Made by a program: the position numbers and the translations under genes | In this document: one piece after another, positions 6,982 to 13,775 of the stretch | Layout of the letters: each line of letters begins with the position of its first letter | Position numbering within the stretch: position 1 is the stretch's first letter | DNA from: a virus | Strand: one strand, 5' to 3' | DNA length: 39,550 nucleotides | Virus record (IMG/VR): IMGVR_UViG_3300026534_000115 | Location: 1-39,550 of that record | Notes under the pieces: model-generated | Databases searched by the model: none | What the model was told of the DNA's origin: nothing | Seen by the model: only the letters and a program-made list of their open reading frames with translations

Positions 6982-7586
6982 TGGCTGGACGGCCCATCGA
7001 CCAAAACCCCGGCGGCATCACCCCCAGGGAGCGCATCTGGGCGGCGATCCGCGATCTCAAGACGTTCACCGCCGGCGATCTGTGGGGCGAGATGCCGATC
7101 GGAGCCAGCATCTCCAAGGATCTGATCCGCGACTACCTCAAAGGGTTGGAGAACGCCGGCTACCTGCAGCGCTGCGGCCGCGACGGCCGTCAGGTCCGCT
7201 ACCGGCTGGCCAAGGACGTGGGCGTCGAAGCGCCCCGGGTGCGCAAGGACGGCACCCCGGTGACCCAAGGCCGGGGGCGGGAGGCGTTGTGGCGCACCAT
7301 CAAGATTCTGAGCGAGTTCGACGCCCGGGAGCTGGCCGCGGCCGCCAGCACCGAACAGACCCCCGTCTCCCTGGCCGAGGCCAAGGAATACTGCGCCTAT
7401 CTCCACAAGGCGGGTTACCTGATCCTCGCGCGCGCCGGCGGCCCCGGCCTGCCCGCCCGCTACCGCTTCAACCCCAGGAGGAACACAGGCCCCAAGCCCC
7501 CGGCGATCCAGCGGGTCAAGCGGCTCTACGACCCCAACCTGGGCAAAGTCGTCTGGCAGAAGGAGGACAATCATGGACTGGATTGA
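6981..7586 (+). CDS. Winged-helix early phage protein
   Basis: The 201-residue protein appears to hold two winged-helix modules. The first is at about residues 14-75 (RERIWAAIRDLKTFTAGDLW, then LRDYL-type helix and a VRYRLAKD wing). The second is at about 95-165 (REALWRTIKILSEFDARELA, wing ending PARYRFNPRR). It starts at an ATG that overlaps the B stop codon, with AAGGAGG 4 bases upstream. Proteins of this type are common just after B in Mu-like phages and have no assigned role. A DNA-binding or transposition accessory function is an inference. Confidence 0.8.
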   Translation: MAGRPIDQNPGGITPRERIWAAIRDLKTFTAGDLWGEMPIGASISKDLIRDYLKGLENAGYLQRCGRDGRQVRYRLAKDVGVEAPRVRKDGTPVTQGRGREALWRTIKILSEFDARELAAAASTEQTPVSLAEAKEYCAYLHKAGYLILARAGGPGLPARYRFNPRRNTGPKPPAIQRVKRLYDPNLGKVVWQKEDNHGLD

Positions 7587-7896
7587 GGTGCTGCGCGCCG
7601 AATGCCAACGCACCAGCCAGCGCCGCGTCGCCGAGCTCATCGGCTACTCCCCGGCGGTGGTGTCCCAGGTGCTCAAAGGCACCTACAAGGGCGATTTGGG
7701 CGCCGTTGAAACCGCGGTGAAAGGGGCGTTCATGGGCCGCACGGTGCCGTGTCCGGTGCTCGGTGAGCTGCCGGCCAACCGCTGCCTGGCCTACCAGCGC
7801 CAGCCCTTCGCCGCCACCAACCCCCAACGGGTCAAGCTGTACCGCGCCTGTCGCGCGGGCTGTCCACACTCACAACTGAAAGGAGGTGAATCATGA
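7573..7896 (+). CDS. Small HTH protein with four conserved-looking cysteines
   Basis: This 107-residue protein overlaps the previous gene by 14 bases. Residues 1-50 form an XRE-like helix-turn-helix (TSQRRVAELIGYSPAVVSQVLKG). The C-terminal half has four cysteines (C-x10-C ... C-x3-C) that could bind zinc. It is probably a DNA-binding protein of the early operon. AAGGAGG-like sequence precedes its ATG, and it shares ATGA with the next gene. I do not know a studied homologue. Confidence 0.78.
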   Translation: MDWIEVLRAECQRTSQRRVAELIGYSPAVVSQVLKGTYKGDLGAVETAVKGAFMGRTVPCPVLGELPANRCLAYQRQPFAATNPQRVKLYRACRAGCPHSQLKGGES

Positions 7897-8150
7897 GCAT
7901 CGACCACGAAACCCTCTGGTTGGCCCAGGAACGCTTCCGGGACAAGCAACGCAATCTGGACGTCCAGCGGCTCATGGTCCTGCTGATCCGGCTGGACGAA
8001 GACGATCTCGAGGCCCTGGTGAGCTGCTACCGCCGGGGCGACGAGAAAGGGATGGGCGGCCTCCTGCGGGACCATATCGATCTCGCCCTGTGGGAAGCCG
8101 CTCTTTCAGAAACCCGCGCCCGGGTGGCCGCCGAGGCGCGGAGTGCCTAA
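7893..8150 (+). CDS. Small helical early protein, unknown function
   Basis: The 85-residue protein is acidic and fully helical by eye, with heptad-like runs (VQRLMVLLIRLDEDDLEALV). It has no cysteine cluster and no signal sequence. The start is supported by a perfect AAGGAGGTGA Shine-Dalgarno and the ATGA overlap with the previous stop codon. I cannot assign a family; it is one of the string of small early genes between B and gemA that vary among transposable phages. Confidence 0.72.
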   Translation: MSIDHETLWLAQERFRDKQRNLDVQRLMVLLIRLDEDDLEALVSCYRRGDEKGMGGLLRDHIDLALWEAALSETRARVAAEARSA

Positions 8151-8171
8151 GAAGCAAGAGGAGTATAGCCC

Positions 8172-8417
8172 ATGTGCAAGCAGAACTTCCATAAAGCCAA
8201 CCACTGCATCCGCAGACTGTACAAGAAGGGGTTCGACGTGCTCAGCGTGCGGCTCGACGGCCGCCGCCCCCGCATCGAGATCGCCCACCAGCGCAAGTGC
8301 GCCCGGCTCGGCGGCGTCTGGTTCCAGCGCCGCGCCGATGGGGCCGGCGTGATCTACCGCTACGCCTGCCTGCTGCACGGCTGCCAGATCGAATGGGAAG
8401 AGAGGAGGTTCGTATGA
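8172..8417 (+). CDS. Small basic early protein, unknown function
   Basis: An 81-residue, strongly basic protein (many Arg) with five scattered cysteines (positions 2, 12, 43, 66, 71), consistent with a small nucleic-acid or metal-binding fold, but with no recognisable zinc-finger spacing. AGAGGAG precedes the ATG. Its stop codon overlaps the start of the 36-residue membrane protein that follows. Its role is unknown. Confidence 0.68.
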   Translation: MCKQNFHKANHCIRRLYKKGFDVLSVRLDGRRPRIEIAHQRKCARLGGVWFQRRADGAGVIYRYACLLHGCQIEWEERRFV

Positions 8418-8524
8418 GCGCCATCGTCGCCTTCGCCCTCGGTATCCAGCTCGGCGTCGTCCTGGGTATCGGCATCATGTGTCTGTTGATCGTCAACCGG
8501 GAGAAAACCTATGAGCGTGACTGA
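8414..8524 (+). CDS. 36-residue single-span membrane protein
   Basis: The predicted peptide is almost all one hydrophobic helix (residues 2-26, IVAFALGIQLGVVLGIGIMC) followed by a short charged tail (NREKTYERD). GAGGAGG lies 6 bases before the ATG. The gene overlaps both neighbours (ATGA with the one before, 14 bases with the one after), so it is part of the coupled early operon. A small inner-membrane protein is likely. Its timing argues against a late holin, and its function is unknown. Confidence 0.65.
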   Translation: MSAIVAFALGIQLGVVLGIGIMCLLIVNREKTYERD

Positions 8525-8951
8525 ACTCAAACCCAAACCCGCCGGCCGCCTGATCGCCGGCCGCACCGAAACCCGAGCCCCGGCCCGGCTGGTGAAGCTG
8601 GCCCTGGACGCCTGGGAAGTGAAGAAGGAACTGGACCGGCTCAAGGACGAGCTGGCCGCCTGCAACGAAAAGTTGGCCCAGGCCATCGAGCCGGGCACGG
8701 CGCTGGAGATCGCCGGGGTGTGCCGGGTGACGGTGGCCGAGCGTCAGACCGTCAAGGTCACCGACGCCGCCGCCCTGGAGCAGATCCTGGGGCCCAGGTT
8801 CGAGGACCTGGTGGACATCCGCGTCAGCCACCGCCCCCTGCCCAAACTGGTGCGGCTGGCCACCGACGGCGACAACCCGCTCGGCCAGGCCGTGGCCCAG
8901 GCGCTTTCGATCGAGCGCAGCGTGACCGTTTCCTACCGACCCGCGAAATAG
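8511..8951 (+). CDS. Early protein with coiled coil; possible Gam-like role
   Basis: The 146-residue protein has a coiled-coil stretch at about 28-60 (VKKELDRLKDELAACNEKLA) followed by a beta/alpha domain with VCRVTVAERQTVKV. The order of coiled coil then a small domain, and the position between B and gemA, recall Mu Gam, the Ku-like DNA-end binder. I see no diagnostic sequence match, so this is only a hypothesis. It overlaps the upstream membrane peptide gene by 14 bases. Confidence 0.72.
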   Translation: MSVTELKPKPAGRLIAGRTETRAPARLVKLALDAWEVKKELDRLKDELAACNEKLAQAIEPGTALEIAGVCRVTVAERQTVKVTDAAALEQILGPRFEDLVDIRVSHRPLPKLVRLATDGDNPLGQAVAQALSIERSVTVSYRPAK

Positions 8952-8962
8952 AGGAGAGCGAC

Positions 8963-9241
8963 ATGACCAAGTTCGAACTGATCCGATACATCCGAAACAC
9001 CGCCGGCGAGGCGCTGACCCTTGACCAGATCGACGCGGTACTGAGGGCGCTGCCAGGTGCCGCCGCTCACAGCCTGCGCCGTGACGGGGAATTCGCCTTA
9101 CATGGCCTGGGCAAACTCAAGCTTGTCGAGCGTGCCGCCAGAGTCGGCCGCAATCCCCGGACCGGCGAGGTCATCGAGATTCCGGCGAAAAAGGCGGTCA
9201 AGTTCGTCCCCGCCAAGCCCCTCGAGGAGGCTCTGCGATGA
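8963..9241 (+). CDS. HU/IHF-family DNA-binding protein
   Basis: The 92-residue protein matches the HU fold. Two N-terminal helices (MTKFELIRYIRNTAGEALTL) are followed by the FALHGLGKLKLVERAAR strand pair. The signature GRNPRTGEVIEIPAKK carries the Pro-tipped DNA-intercalating arm, and VKFVPAKPLEEAL closes it. Host HU is needed for the Mu transpososome, so a phage copy in the transposition operon may supply the same DNA bending; that is an inference. The start at 8963 is preceded by GAGGAGAG. Its stop codon overlaps the next ATG. Confidence 0.92.
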   Translation: MTKFELIRYIRNTAGEALTLDQIDAVLRALPGAAAHSLRRDGEFALHGLGKLKLVERAARVGRNPRTGEVIEIPAKKAVKFVPAKPLEEALR

Positions 9242-9471
9242 CCGACTTCGACCGCGTCCGCAAGCTGATCGACTCGATCGAGGCCGATCACAACGGCCTG
9301 CGCGAGGATCACGACGTGCTGACGGAGGATTGCCTGACGTTGCAGCAGGCGGTCGATCGCCTCGACCGAGAGGCGGAAGCCCTGCGCCGGCGCTGCCGTT
9401 TGCATCGGGCCGCCGCCCTGCTCGGCTGGACCGTCGCCATCGTCGCCGTGGCCAACGCCGTGATGACCTGA
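9238..9471 (+). CDS. Small coiled-coil protein with C-terminal membrane helix
   Basis: A 77-residue protein with about 50 residues of acidic coiled coil (LIDSIEADHNGLREDHDVL, then LQQAVDRLDREAEAL). A basic hinge (RRRCRLHR) and a C-terminal hydrophobic helix (AAALLGWTVAIVAVANAV) suggest a tail-anchored inner-membrane protein facing the cytoplasm. It is translationally coupled to the HU gene (ATGA). Its function is unknown. The 170 bases after it hold no gene I can support. Confidence 0.7.
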   Translation: MTDFDRVRKLIDSIEADHNGLREDHDVLTEDCLTLQQAVDRLDREAEALRRRCRLHRAAALLGWTVAIVAVANAVMT

Positions 9472-9641
9472 CATCCCCACCGGCCCGCAATGGGCCCGCC
9501 CAGCCGGCGGTGGCGCAAAACACCGGCAGCGGGAGTCTGGACCTCCTCGGATGATCCCGCCGTCCGCCCCACGTCACGGGGCCTCTTCCCAGACCGTCCT
9601 CGAGGAGGGCGGCCCGGAAAGAGCGGAGAGGAAAACACGCA

Positions 9642-9845
9642 ATGATCGACTGGGAACAGGCCGTGAAACTGGCCACCGAAACCGACCTGACCTGCGGCGA
9701 GATCGCCGACCGCTGCGGCTGGCCGGAAAACCGCTCGCTGGCGAAATTCGCCGAGATGCTGGAGCGCCGGCTGCCGAAAAAGCGCCGCCGGGCGCTGGTG
9801 ACGCCTGGACCGGCCTACCGGGTGCGCAACGTGGAGGTGGCCTGA
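9642..9845 (+). CDS. Small HTH-like early protein
   Basis: This 67-residue basic protein looks like a short helix-turn-helix (VKLATETDLTCGEIADRCGW) with an Arg/Lys-rich tail. AGAGGAAAA lies upstream of the ATG. The stop codon is shared as TGATG with gemA, so the two are coupled. Proteins of this size and place are common before gemA in Mu-like phages. A DNA-binding role is inferred from shape only. Confidence 0.7.
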   Translation: MIDWEQAVKLATETDLTCGEIADRCGWPENRSLAKFAEMLERRLPKKRRRALVTPGPAYRVRNVEVA

Positions 9846-10246
9846 TGGACGCCTACCGCCGCCAGCTGGCCCGTATCCACTGCCTGAAGAAAGAACTCGG
9901 GCTGGACGACGACACCTACCGGCACATGCTCCGGGAAATCGGCGGGGGCGATTCCGCCCGCGATCTGACGCCGGACGGCCGCGCCAAGGTGATCCGCCAC
10001 CTGGCGAGACTGGCCGGCGGCCGCCGGCAATATCCCGGCCGCCCCCACAACGCCGATATTCAGCCTCAGATCGGCAAGATCGAGGCGCTATTGGCCGAAG
10101 CGGGGCGCCCCTGGGGGTACGCGATTGCCCTGTGCAAACGGATCGCCAAGAAGGACCGGCTGGAGTTCTGCTCGGTGGAGGAGCTGCGCAAGATCATCGC
10201 GGCGTTGGAGTACGACCGGAATCGGAGGGAGTGCCGTGCCGATTGA
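9845..10246 (+). CDS. gemA: GemA (Mu gp16-like) regulatory protein
   Basis: The 133-residue protein is of the GemA/DUF1018 family. It shows the typical opening RRQLARIHCLKKELGLDDDTYRHMLREI, a DLTPDGRAKVIRHLARL helix, a middle linker and the C-terminal stretch QIGKIEALLAEAGRPWGYAIA and CKRIAKKDRLEFCS. In Mu, gemA affects host gene expression and replication and lies just before mor, as here. Its ATG overlaps the previous stop codon. The next gene begins inside its 3' end with a GTG. Confidence 0.93.
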   Translation: MDAYRRQLARIHCLKKELGLDDDTYRHMLREIGGGDSARDLTPDGRAKVIRHLARLAGGRRQYPGRPHNADIQPQIGKIEALLAEAGRPWGYAIALCKRIAKKDRLEFCSVEELRKIIAALEYDRNRRECRAD

Positions 10247-10781
10247 AGGCGTCTGCCCCACCTGCGGCGCCAAGTTCGATCTGGCCCACGCCCTCCAGGA
10301 CGGCGAAGCCCGCCAGGCCCTGGCCGCCGCCCTGTCCCTGCCGGCCCCGTTGGCCCGCCTGGTGGTGCCGTACCTGTCCCTCCACGCCCCCGGCAAAAAG
10401 CGCATCGCCTGGCGCAAGCTGGCCCGCCTCCTGCGCGAGCTGGTCGCCCTGATCGAGGCCGGCCAGGTCACGAGCGGCGGCCAGTCTCACGCCGCCCCGC
10501 TGGAACTGTGGCGGGAAGGGCTGGAGAAAGTGCTGGCCGCCGCCGAGGCCGGGCAACTGACCCTCCCCCTCGAGGGCCACGGCTATCTCACCAAAGTGGT
10601 CTGGACCGAGGCCGCCCGGCGCGCCGGCAGACAGGCCGCCGCGCAAAAGCCAATGCACCCAAGTCACCGCCCGGTGGCGCCCCCCACCCAACCCTCCCCC
10701 CGGCGGGGGGAGGGCCAGGGAGGGGGGGAATCCATCGCCGAGCACCTGGAACGGATGAAACGGAGCGTCGGCAAGCGATGA
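10236..10781 (+). CDS. Early protein with N-terminal zinc-ribbon-like knuckle, unknown function
   Basis: A 181-residue protein starting at GTG 10236, with GGAGGGA 6 bases upstream and an 11-base overlap with gemA. The N-terminus carries CPTCGAKF, half of a zinc ribbon. The middle is helical, with a stretch suited to DNA or protein contacts (PGKKRIAWRKLARLLRELVALI). Residues about 143-162 are encoded by an inserted palindromic repeat, giving a Pro/Gly/Arg-rich segment. The C-terminus (EHLERMKRSVGKR) resumes a normal helix. It sits between gemA and mor; I know no assigned function. Confidence 0.75.
   Translation: MPIEGVCPTCGAKFDLAHALQDGEARQALAAALSLPAPLARLVVPYLSLHAPGKKRIAWRKLARLLRELVALIEAGQVTSGGQSHAAPLELWREGLEKVLAAAEAGQLTLPLEGHGYLTKVVWTEAARRAGRQAAAQKPMHPSHRPVAPPTQPSPRRGEGQGGGESIAEHLERMKRSVGKR
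10676..10732 (+). repeat. REP-like palindromic element inside a coding sequence
   Basis: CCCTCCCCCC (10692-10701) and GGGGGGAGGG (10705-10714) form a perfect 10-bp stem with a 3-base loop, in a C-then-G-rich segment. It reads through in frame as PTQPSPRRGEGQGGG. Peptides of this kind are the usual translation of dispersed palindromic repeats in GC-rich proteobacteria. It appears to be an insertion tolerated by the host gene. Confidence 0.65.
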
Positions 10782-11185
10782 TCGATCTGTCTCTGATTCC
10801 GCCGGGATTCCGCCAGGTCGTGGAACTCGTCGGCCCGACCGCCGCCATGGCGCTGGTCGAGCGTTACGGCGGCCTCGAGCTCCACGTCCCGGCCCGTTTC
10901 AGCGCCGACATGCCCTTGTGCGCCCTGGTCGGCCCCGAGGCCGCCAGGAAGCTGGTGCAGATGTACGGCCACACCAAACTCTACATCCCCCTGTGCCAGC
11001 GCGCCCTGGTCGCCGCCAGAAACGCCGAGATCCTGGCCCGCTACCAGGCCGGCGAATCCCCCAGGGTCATCGCCCGGGACTGTCAGATGAGCGAGCGCTG
11101 GGTGTGGGAGATCATCCGCAAGACCCGGCGCGGGCGGACGGATGGCGATGGGGGGCAGGTTGAGGTATTCGATTTATGGAAATAA
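10778..11185 (+). CDS. mor: Mor-family middle transcription activator
   Basis: The 135-residue protein fits the Mor/C family of Mu. The N-terminal dimerisation domain has the repeated beta-hairpin pattern (MALVERYGGLELHVPARF and KLVQMYGHTKLYIPL). The C-terminal helix-turn-helix (residues about 93-122) includes ILARYQAGESPRVIARDCQM and SERWVWEIIRKTRR. Mor binds a dyad next to a weak -35 box and recruits RNA polymerase to the next operon. No second Mor/C copy is visible, so this one may drive all later transcription. The start overlaps the preceding TGA (ATGA). Confidence 0.93.
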   Translation: MIDLSLIPPGFRQVVELVGPTAAMALVERYGGLELHVPARFSADMPLCALVGPEAARKLVQMYGHTKLYIPLCQRALVAARNAEILARYQAGESPRVIARDCQMSERWVWEIIRKTRRGRTDGDGGQVEVFDLWK

Positions 11186-11747
11186 TCTGAAAAATTGTTT
11201 CCAAAACTCCCTTGCGGCCGGTCGCGCCTTGGCCGGGGATTCGGGCAAACCGGAGTCTGTCGCCGCCAGTTACGCCACGGAGAACCTAGGCGATGACTGC
11301 AGCCAGTGGCTGCGGGAAGCTGAGGCCCACCTTCAGGCCCGGGTCGCCGGGGCGAAGTTCGACTTCCAGGCCGCCGCCGAGGAGGCGCGGCGTCAGATCA
11401 TTGAGCGTCTGCTAGATGACGCCGAGCAGGAGCTAGGCAGCGACAGCACCATTGCCGAGCGCATTGCCCACATCCTCGGCGACGACGGCCAGAACTTCGT
11501 GGCCGTCGAGGCAGGCGATTTTGTTGACGAGATCGGCTTGACTGATCTAGCAAAGGCCGCCGGCGCCGCAATTGAGGCGGCTTACCGACAACCTGACAGC
11601 AACGATCTGATCCCATGTCCAGTCGCCAGCGTGCCCCACGGCGGTTATATCCGCTACCTGTTCAACGACGGCTCGGCAATCGTCGAGCAGGTCGGGTATG
11701 CCTGGGACATTGAGGAAAAGGAGCCGTTTTCATGGAGCACGGCGTGA
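11142..11747 (+). CDS. Accessory protein of unknown function downstream of mor
   Basis: An open frame of up to 201 residues. The region from about residue 50 on is convincing protein: an acidic helical part (LREAEAHLQARVAG, then EEARRQIIERLLDDAEQELG) and an aromatic beta-type end (VPHGGYIRYLFNDGSAIVEQ). The start is uncertain. ATG 11142 and 11148 lie inside mor and upstream of a likely promoter at 11160-11188, while TTG 11229 would give 172 residues. I do not recognise a family. The region is less GC-rich than the early operon and starts the first accessory block. Confidence 0.6.
   Translation: MAMGGRLRYSIYGNNLKNCFQNSLAAGRALAGDSGKPESVAASYATENLGDDCSQWLREAEAHLQARVAGAKFDFQAAAEEARRQIIERLLDDAEQELGSDSTIAERIAHILGDDGQNFVAVEAGDFVDEIGLTDLAKAAGAAIEAAYRQPDSNDLIPCPVASVPHGGYIRYLFNDGSAIVEQVGYAWDIEEKEPFSWSTA
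11160..11188 (+). promoter_or_regulatory. Candidate promoter at the 3' end of mor
   Basis: TTGAGG (11160-11165), 17 bases and TAATCT (11183-11188), followed by an AT-rich stretch, resemble a sigma-70 promoter. It could be the middle promoter or a constitutive promoter for the accessory genes that follow. I see no clear Mor dyad at -35. Confidence 0.4.
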
Positions 11748-11980
11748 CCAACCACCCAAACCGCAGCCGGTCCCGAAAGGGGCCGGCCGCAAATCCTGCC
11801 CCAAATGCCATTCGTGCCGCACGATTGGCGGCAGGCCTTACTCAGGCAGAAGCGGCAGCGTTGGTGTATGCGGCACAGCGCTCATGGCAGGATTGGGAGG
11901 CCGGGAGGCGGCGCATGCACCCAGCCATATTTGAGCTTTTTCTAATTAAGACCGGCGCTGGCAAGTGTTGTAGGCAGTAA
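11732..11980 (+). CDS. Small XRE-type HTH regulator
   Basis: The 82-residue protein has a basic N-terminal tail, then a Cro/CI-type helix-turn-helix at about residues 24-72: NAIRAARLAAGLTQAEAAAL, SWQDWEAGRRRMHPAIFELF. This short family, ending with FLIKTG, is widespread in proteobacterial prophages and probably binds DNA as a dimer. AAGGAG lies 8 bases before the ATG, and it overlaps the previous gene by 16 bases, so the two are co-expressed. Its target is unknown. Confidence 0.8.
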   Translation: MEHGVTNHPNRSRSRKGPAANPAPNAIRAARLAAGLTQAEAAALVYAAQRSWQDWEAGRRRMHPAIFELFLIKTGAGKCCRQ

Positions 11981-12002
11981 ACGCTCGCCAGCGCCACAGC
12001 CT

Positions 12003-12068
12003 GCGTTACACCGCCTGAAAACCGGGCTTCAGCCCAGTTTCAAGCCGCCCCTTCGGGGGTGGTTTTCC
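12003..12068 (-). repeat. 66-nt dispersed repeat, copy 1 (with terminator-like hairpins)
   Basis: Read on the minus strand, this segment aligns without gaps to 21009-21074 on the plus strand at 53 of 66 positions. It encodes the last codons (KTTPEGAA, stop) of the leftward gene and continues past it. It contains two hairpins: CCGCCCC-TTCG-GGGGTGG (12045-12062) followed by TTTT in the plus direction, and AACCGGGCT/AGCCCAGTT. It probably ends transcription from both sides. Confidence 0.65.
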
Positions 12069-13134
12069 CATCGTAATATGCCACGATGCCCTTGATCTGA
12101 TCGGCGAATTTGTATATCTCGCTCAGATCCGCAATCGGGTGCCTGGTTTCCTTTCTGTCGTCGCCGTCTGGCTCGAAGGTTCCCAGGTATTTCTGGGCGC
12201 GGTTGAAATGCAGTCGGCAAATGGGCTTGCGATTGTTGTCGTCCAGCAAAATGCCACAGTAAGATTTTCGATCCCGCATCGCCACGCGAGCCGGGTCGAT
12301 GGACTCGCGCAGGATAGCTCGGACGATATAGAAGCCTTCCAGCTCTTCCTCAGTCGTTACAATTTCATCTTGTTCGTTGTCGTTTTCCTCGCTGTGATCC
12401 GAGCTTGCTTCGATGGGATCCGTTGCGACCAAGGCGGACTTAAGACGCTCATTGATTTTCTCGTTGATGAACTGGTTGACAGCTCTCTGTACGATCGTGG
12501 AGAACTGCTCCTTGACCGCCTGAGTAATGGGCTTGGTATACACCCGCTTTACCAAAAACCGAATGAACTCGTCTGAAGGCGATGAGACTTCTTTTGCCAG
12601 AACCCGCTTTATCTCTCTGGTGTACTTCAGGTCGCTAGCAGCATTTACCGCAGATTCCAAGTCAAATCCGGATTTGGTGAATTTTTTGATCTCAGGGATC
12701 AGGGTCTCGTCTACCTCCAGAATGTTGAATTCCAGAAATGGGCGCTCATCCATCTTGTTGGGTTCATCTAGATCAGTGAAAAACCTGTAGGTGACACCGT
12801 TTGTCAGAATGCCGATCCGAGCTCTGGTGACACTGAAGTATCGATAAAGCTGGGAAGCATGTATTTCATCTAGGTTGGTTTTGCAACTTTTGCACTCGAT
12901 CAACATTATCGGTTCACCGTCTTGTGTAATGGCATAATCGACCTTTTCACCCTTTTTGATGCCTACATCGGCGTTAAATTCCGGAATGACCTCCATCGGA
13001 TTGAAGATGTCGTATCCAAGCAACTGGATGAATGGTAGGATGAATGCCGTTTTTGTCGCCTCTTCCGTTTCTATAGCCGGTAACTGTTTCTGGATTTTAG
13101 CCGCAAGCGATTGAATCTGATCGATCAAATCCAT
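12040..13134 (-). CDS. HsdR N-terminal-like PD-(D/E)XK protein (accessory)
   Basis: The 364-residue protein resembles the stand-alone family related to the N-terminal nuclease domain of type I restriction subunit HsdR. The nuclease core is at residues 20-120: acidic residues 22-25 in an N-terminal helix, Asp66 (EKVDYAI), Glu80-x-Lys82 (MLIECKSCK) and QLYRYF (95-100). There is no helicase part. The C-terminal half ends in a beta-rich domain (YCGILLDDNNRKPICRLHFN) after an acidic linker. AAGGAGG lies 8 bases before the start. It is leftward, AT-richer and flanked by a dispersed repeat, so it is phage cargo. A role in restriction or superinfection exclusion is possible but unproven. Confidence 0.8.
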   Translation of the reverse strand: MDLIDQIQSLAAKIQKQLPAIETEEATKTAFILPFIQLLGYDIFNPMEVIPEFNADVGIKKGEKVDYAITQDGEPIMLIECKSCKTNLDEIHASQLYRYFSVTRARIGILTNGVTYRFFTDLDEPNKMDERPFLEFNILEVDETLIPEIKKFTKSGFDLESAVNAASDLKYTREIKRVLAKEVSSPSDEFIRFLVKRVYTKPITQAVKEQFSTIVQRAVNQFINEKINERLKSALVATDPIEASSDHSEENDNEQDEIVTTEEELEGFYIVRAILRESIDPARVAMRDRKSYCGILLDDNNRKPICRLHFNRAQKYLGTFEPDGDDRKETRHPIADLSEIYKFADQIKGIVAYYDGKTTPEGAA

Positions 13135-13189
13135 TATTTTCCTCCTTGGTTTGGTTAAAAGAAGATGCCCGCCCTGGATGGGTTATAGG

Positions 13190-13199
13190 GTGTATACAC
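13190..13199. promoter_or_regulatory. Perfect 10-bp palindrome upstream of the lysis operon
   Basis: GTGTATACAC is self-complementary and lies 4 bases before the conserved 52-nt leader of the lysis operon. A binding site for Mor or another late activator is a reasonable guess. The second copy of the leader (22491) has no such palindrome in front. Confidence 0.35.
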
Positions 13200-13202
13200 T
13201 CC

Positions 13203-13254
13203 ACTGAACCCCATCCCCCTTCATCCCCTCTTCCGCCGCCTTTAGGCTGGCGGC
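13203..13254 (+). promoter_or_regulatory. Conserved 52-nt late-operon leader, copy A
   Basis: These 52 bases match 22491-22542 at 43 positions without gaps, and both end exactly at an ATG opening a late operon. The pyrimidine-rich part ATCCCCCTTC is identical. The last 20 bases form a hairpin, GCCGCC-TTTAGGCT-GGCGGC, whose 3' arm abuts the start codon and takes the place of a Shine-Dalgarno. It may be a late promoter/leader or a translational control element. Confidence 0.7.
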
Positions 13255-13767
13255 ATGGACGCCGATTTCATCATCGATCAAATCATCCGCCGCGAGGGCG
13301 GCTACGTCAACCACCCGGCCGACCGCGGCGGGCCGACCAAGTACGGCATCACCCAGGCCACGTTGAGCCGCTGGCGCCGGGGCGATCCGGTGTCCCCGTC
13401 GGACGTGGAGGCGCTGACCGAAGCCGAGGCCCGGCGCATCTACCGCGTCCTCTACATCACCCGCCCCGGCTTCCACATGATCGAGCACGCCCCCCTGCGC
13501 ACCCTGGTGGTCGATTGCGGTGTCCACCACGGCGTCCGGCGGGCGGCCGAGTGGCTGCAGGAGGCCGCGGGTGTGCCGGTGGACGGCATCGTGGGGCCGG
13601 TGACCCTGAAGGCGGTCAACGCCGCAGACGGCCACCTGCTGTACCGCAAGGTGCTGGCCACGCGGGCCAGATTCTACGGCTGGATCATCGCCCGCGACCA
13701 CGCCCAGGCGGTGTTCGCCCGCGGCTGGATGAAGCGTCTTGCCGAATTCATCGAAAACTGCCCATAA
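13255..13767 (+). CDS. Endolysin (GH108 N-acetylmuramidase, Mu gp22-like)
   Basis: The 170-residue protein matches the glycoside hydrolase 108 family with a C-terminal peptidoglycan-binding domain (PG_binding_3). The catalytic Glu14 lies in REGGYVNHPADRGGPTKYGI. The GTDGIVGP-like DGIVGPVTLKAVNA segment marks the binding domain near residue 105. It cleaves the glycan strands of the cell wall at lysis. There is no signal peptide or SAR helix, so it needs a holin, which I cannot identify. It opens the first late operon behind the conserved leader, as lys does in Mu. Confidence 0.93.
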   Translation: MDADFIIDQIIRREGGYVNHPADRGGPTKYGITQATLSRWRRGDPVSPSDVEALTEAEARRIYRVLYITRPGFHMIEHAPLRTLVVDCGVHHGVRRAAEWLQEAAGVPVDGIVGPVTLKAVNAADGHLLYRKVLATRARFYGWIIARDHAQAVFARGWMKRLAEFIENCP

Positions 13768-13775
13768 GGTGCCTC

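Noticed and set aside
8414-8524. Holin role for the 36-residue membrane peptide
   Set aside because: It is translated with early replication genes, not with the endolysin, and has a single short span without holin features.
12139-12576. Plus-strand frame with hydrophobic segments opposite the HsdR-like gene
   Set aside because: The minus-strand gene shows catalytic motifs and a good ribosome-binding site; the hydrophobic run is the antisense of charged helices.
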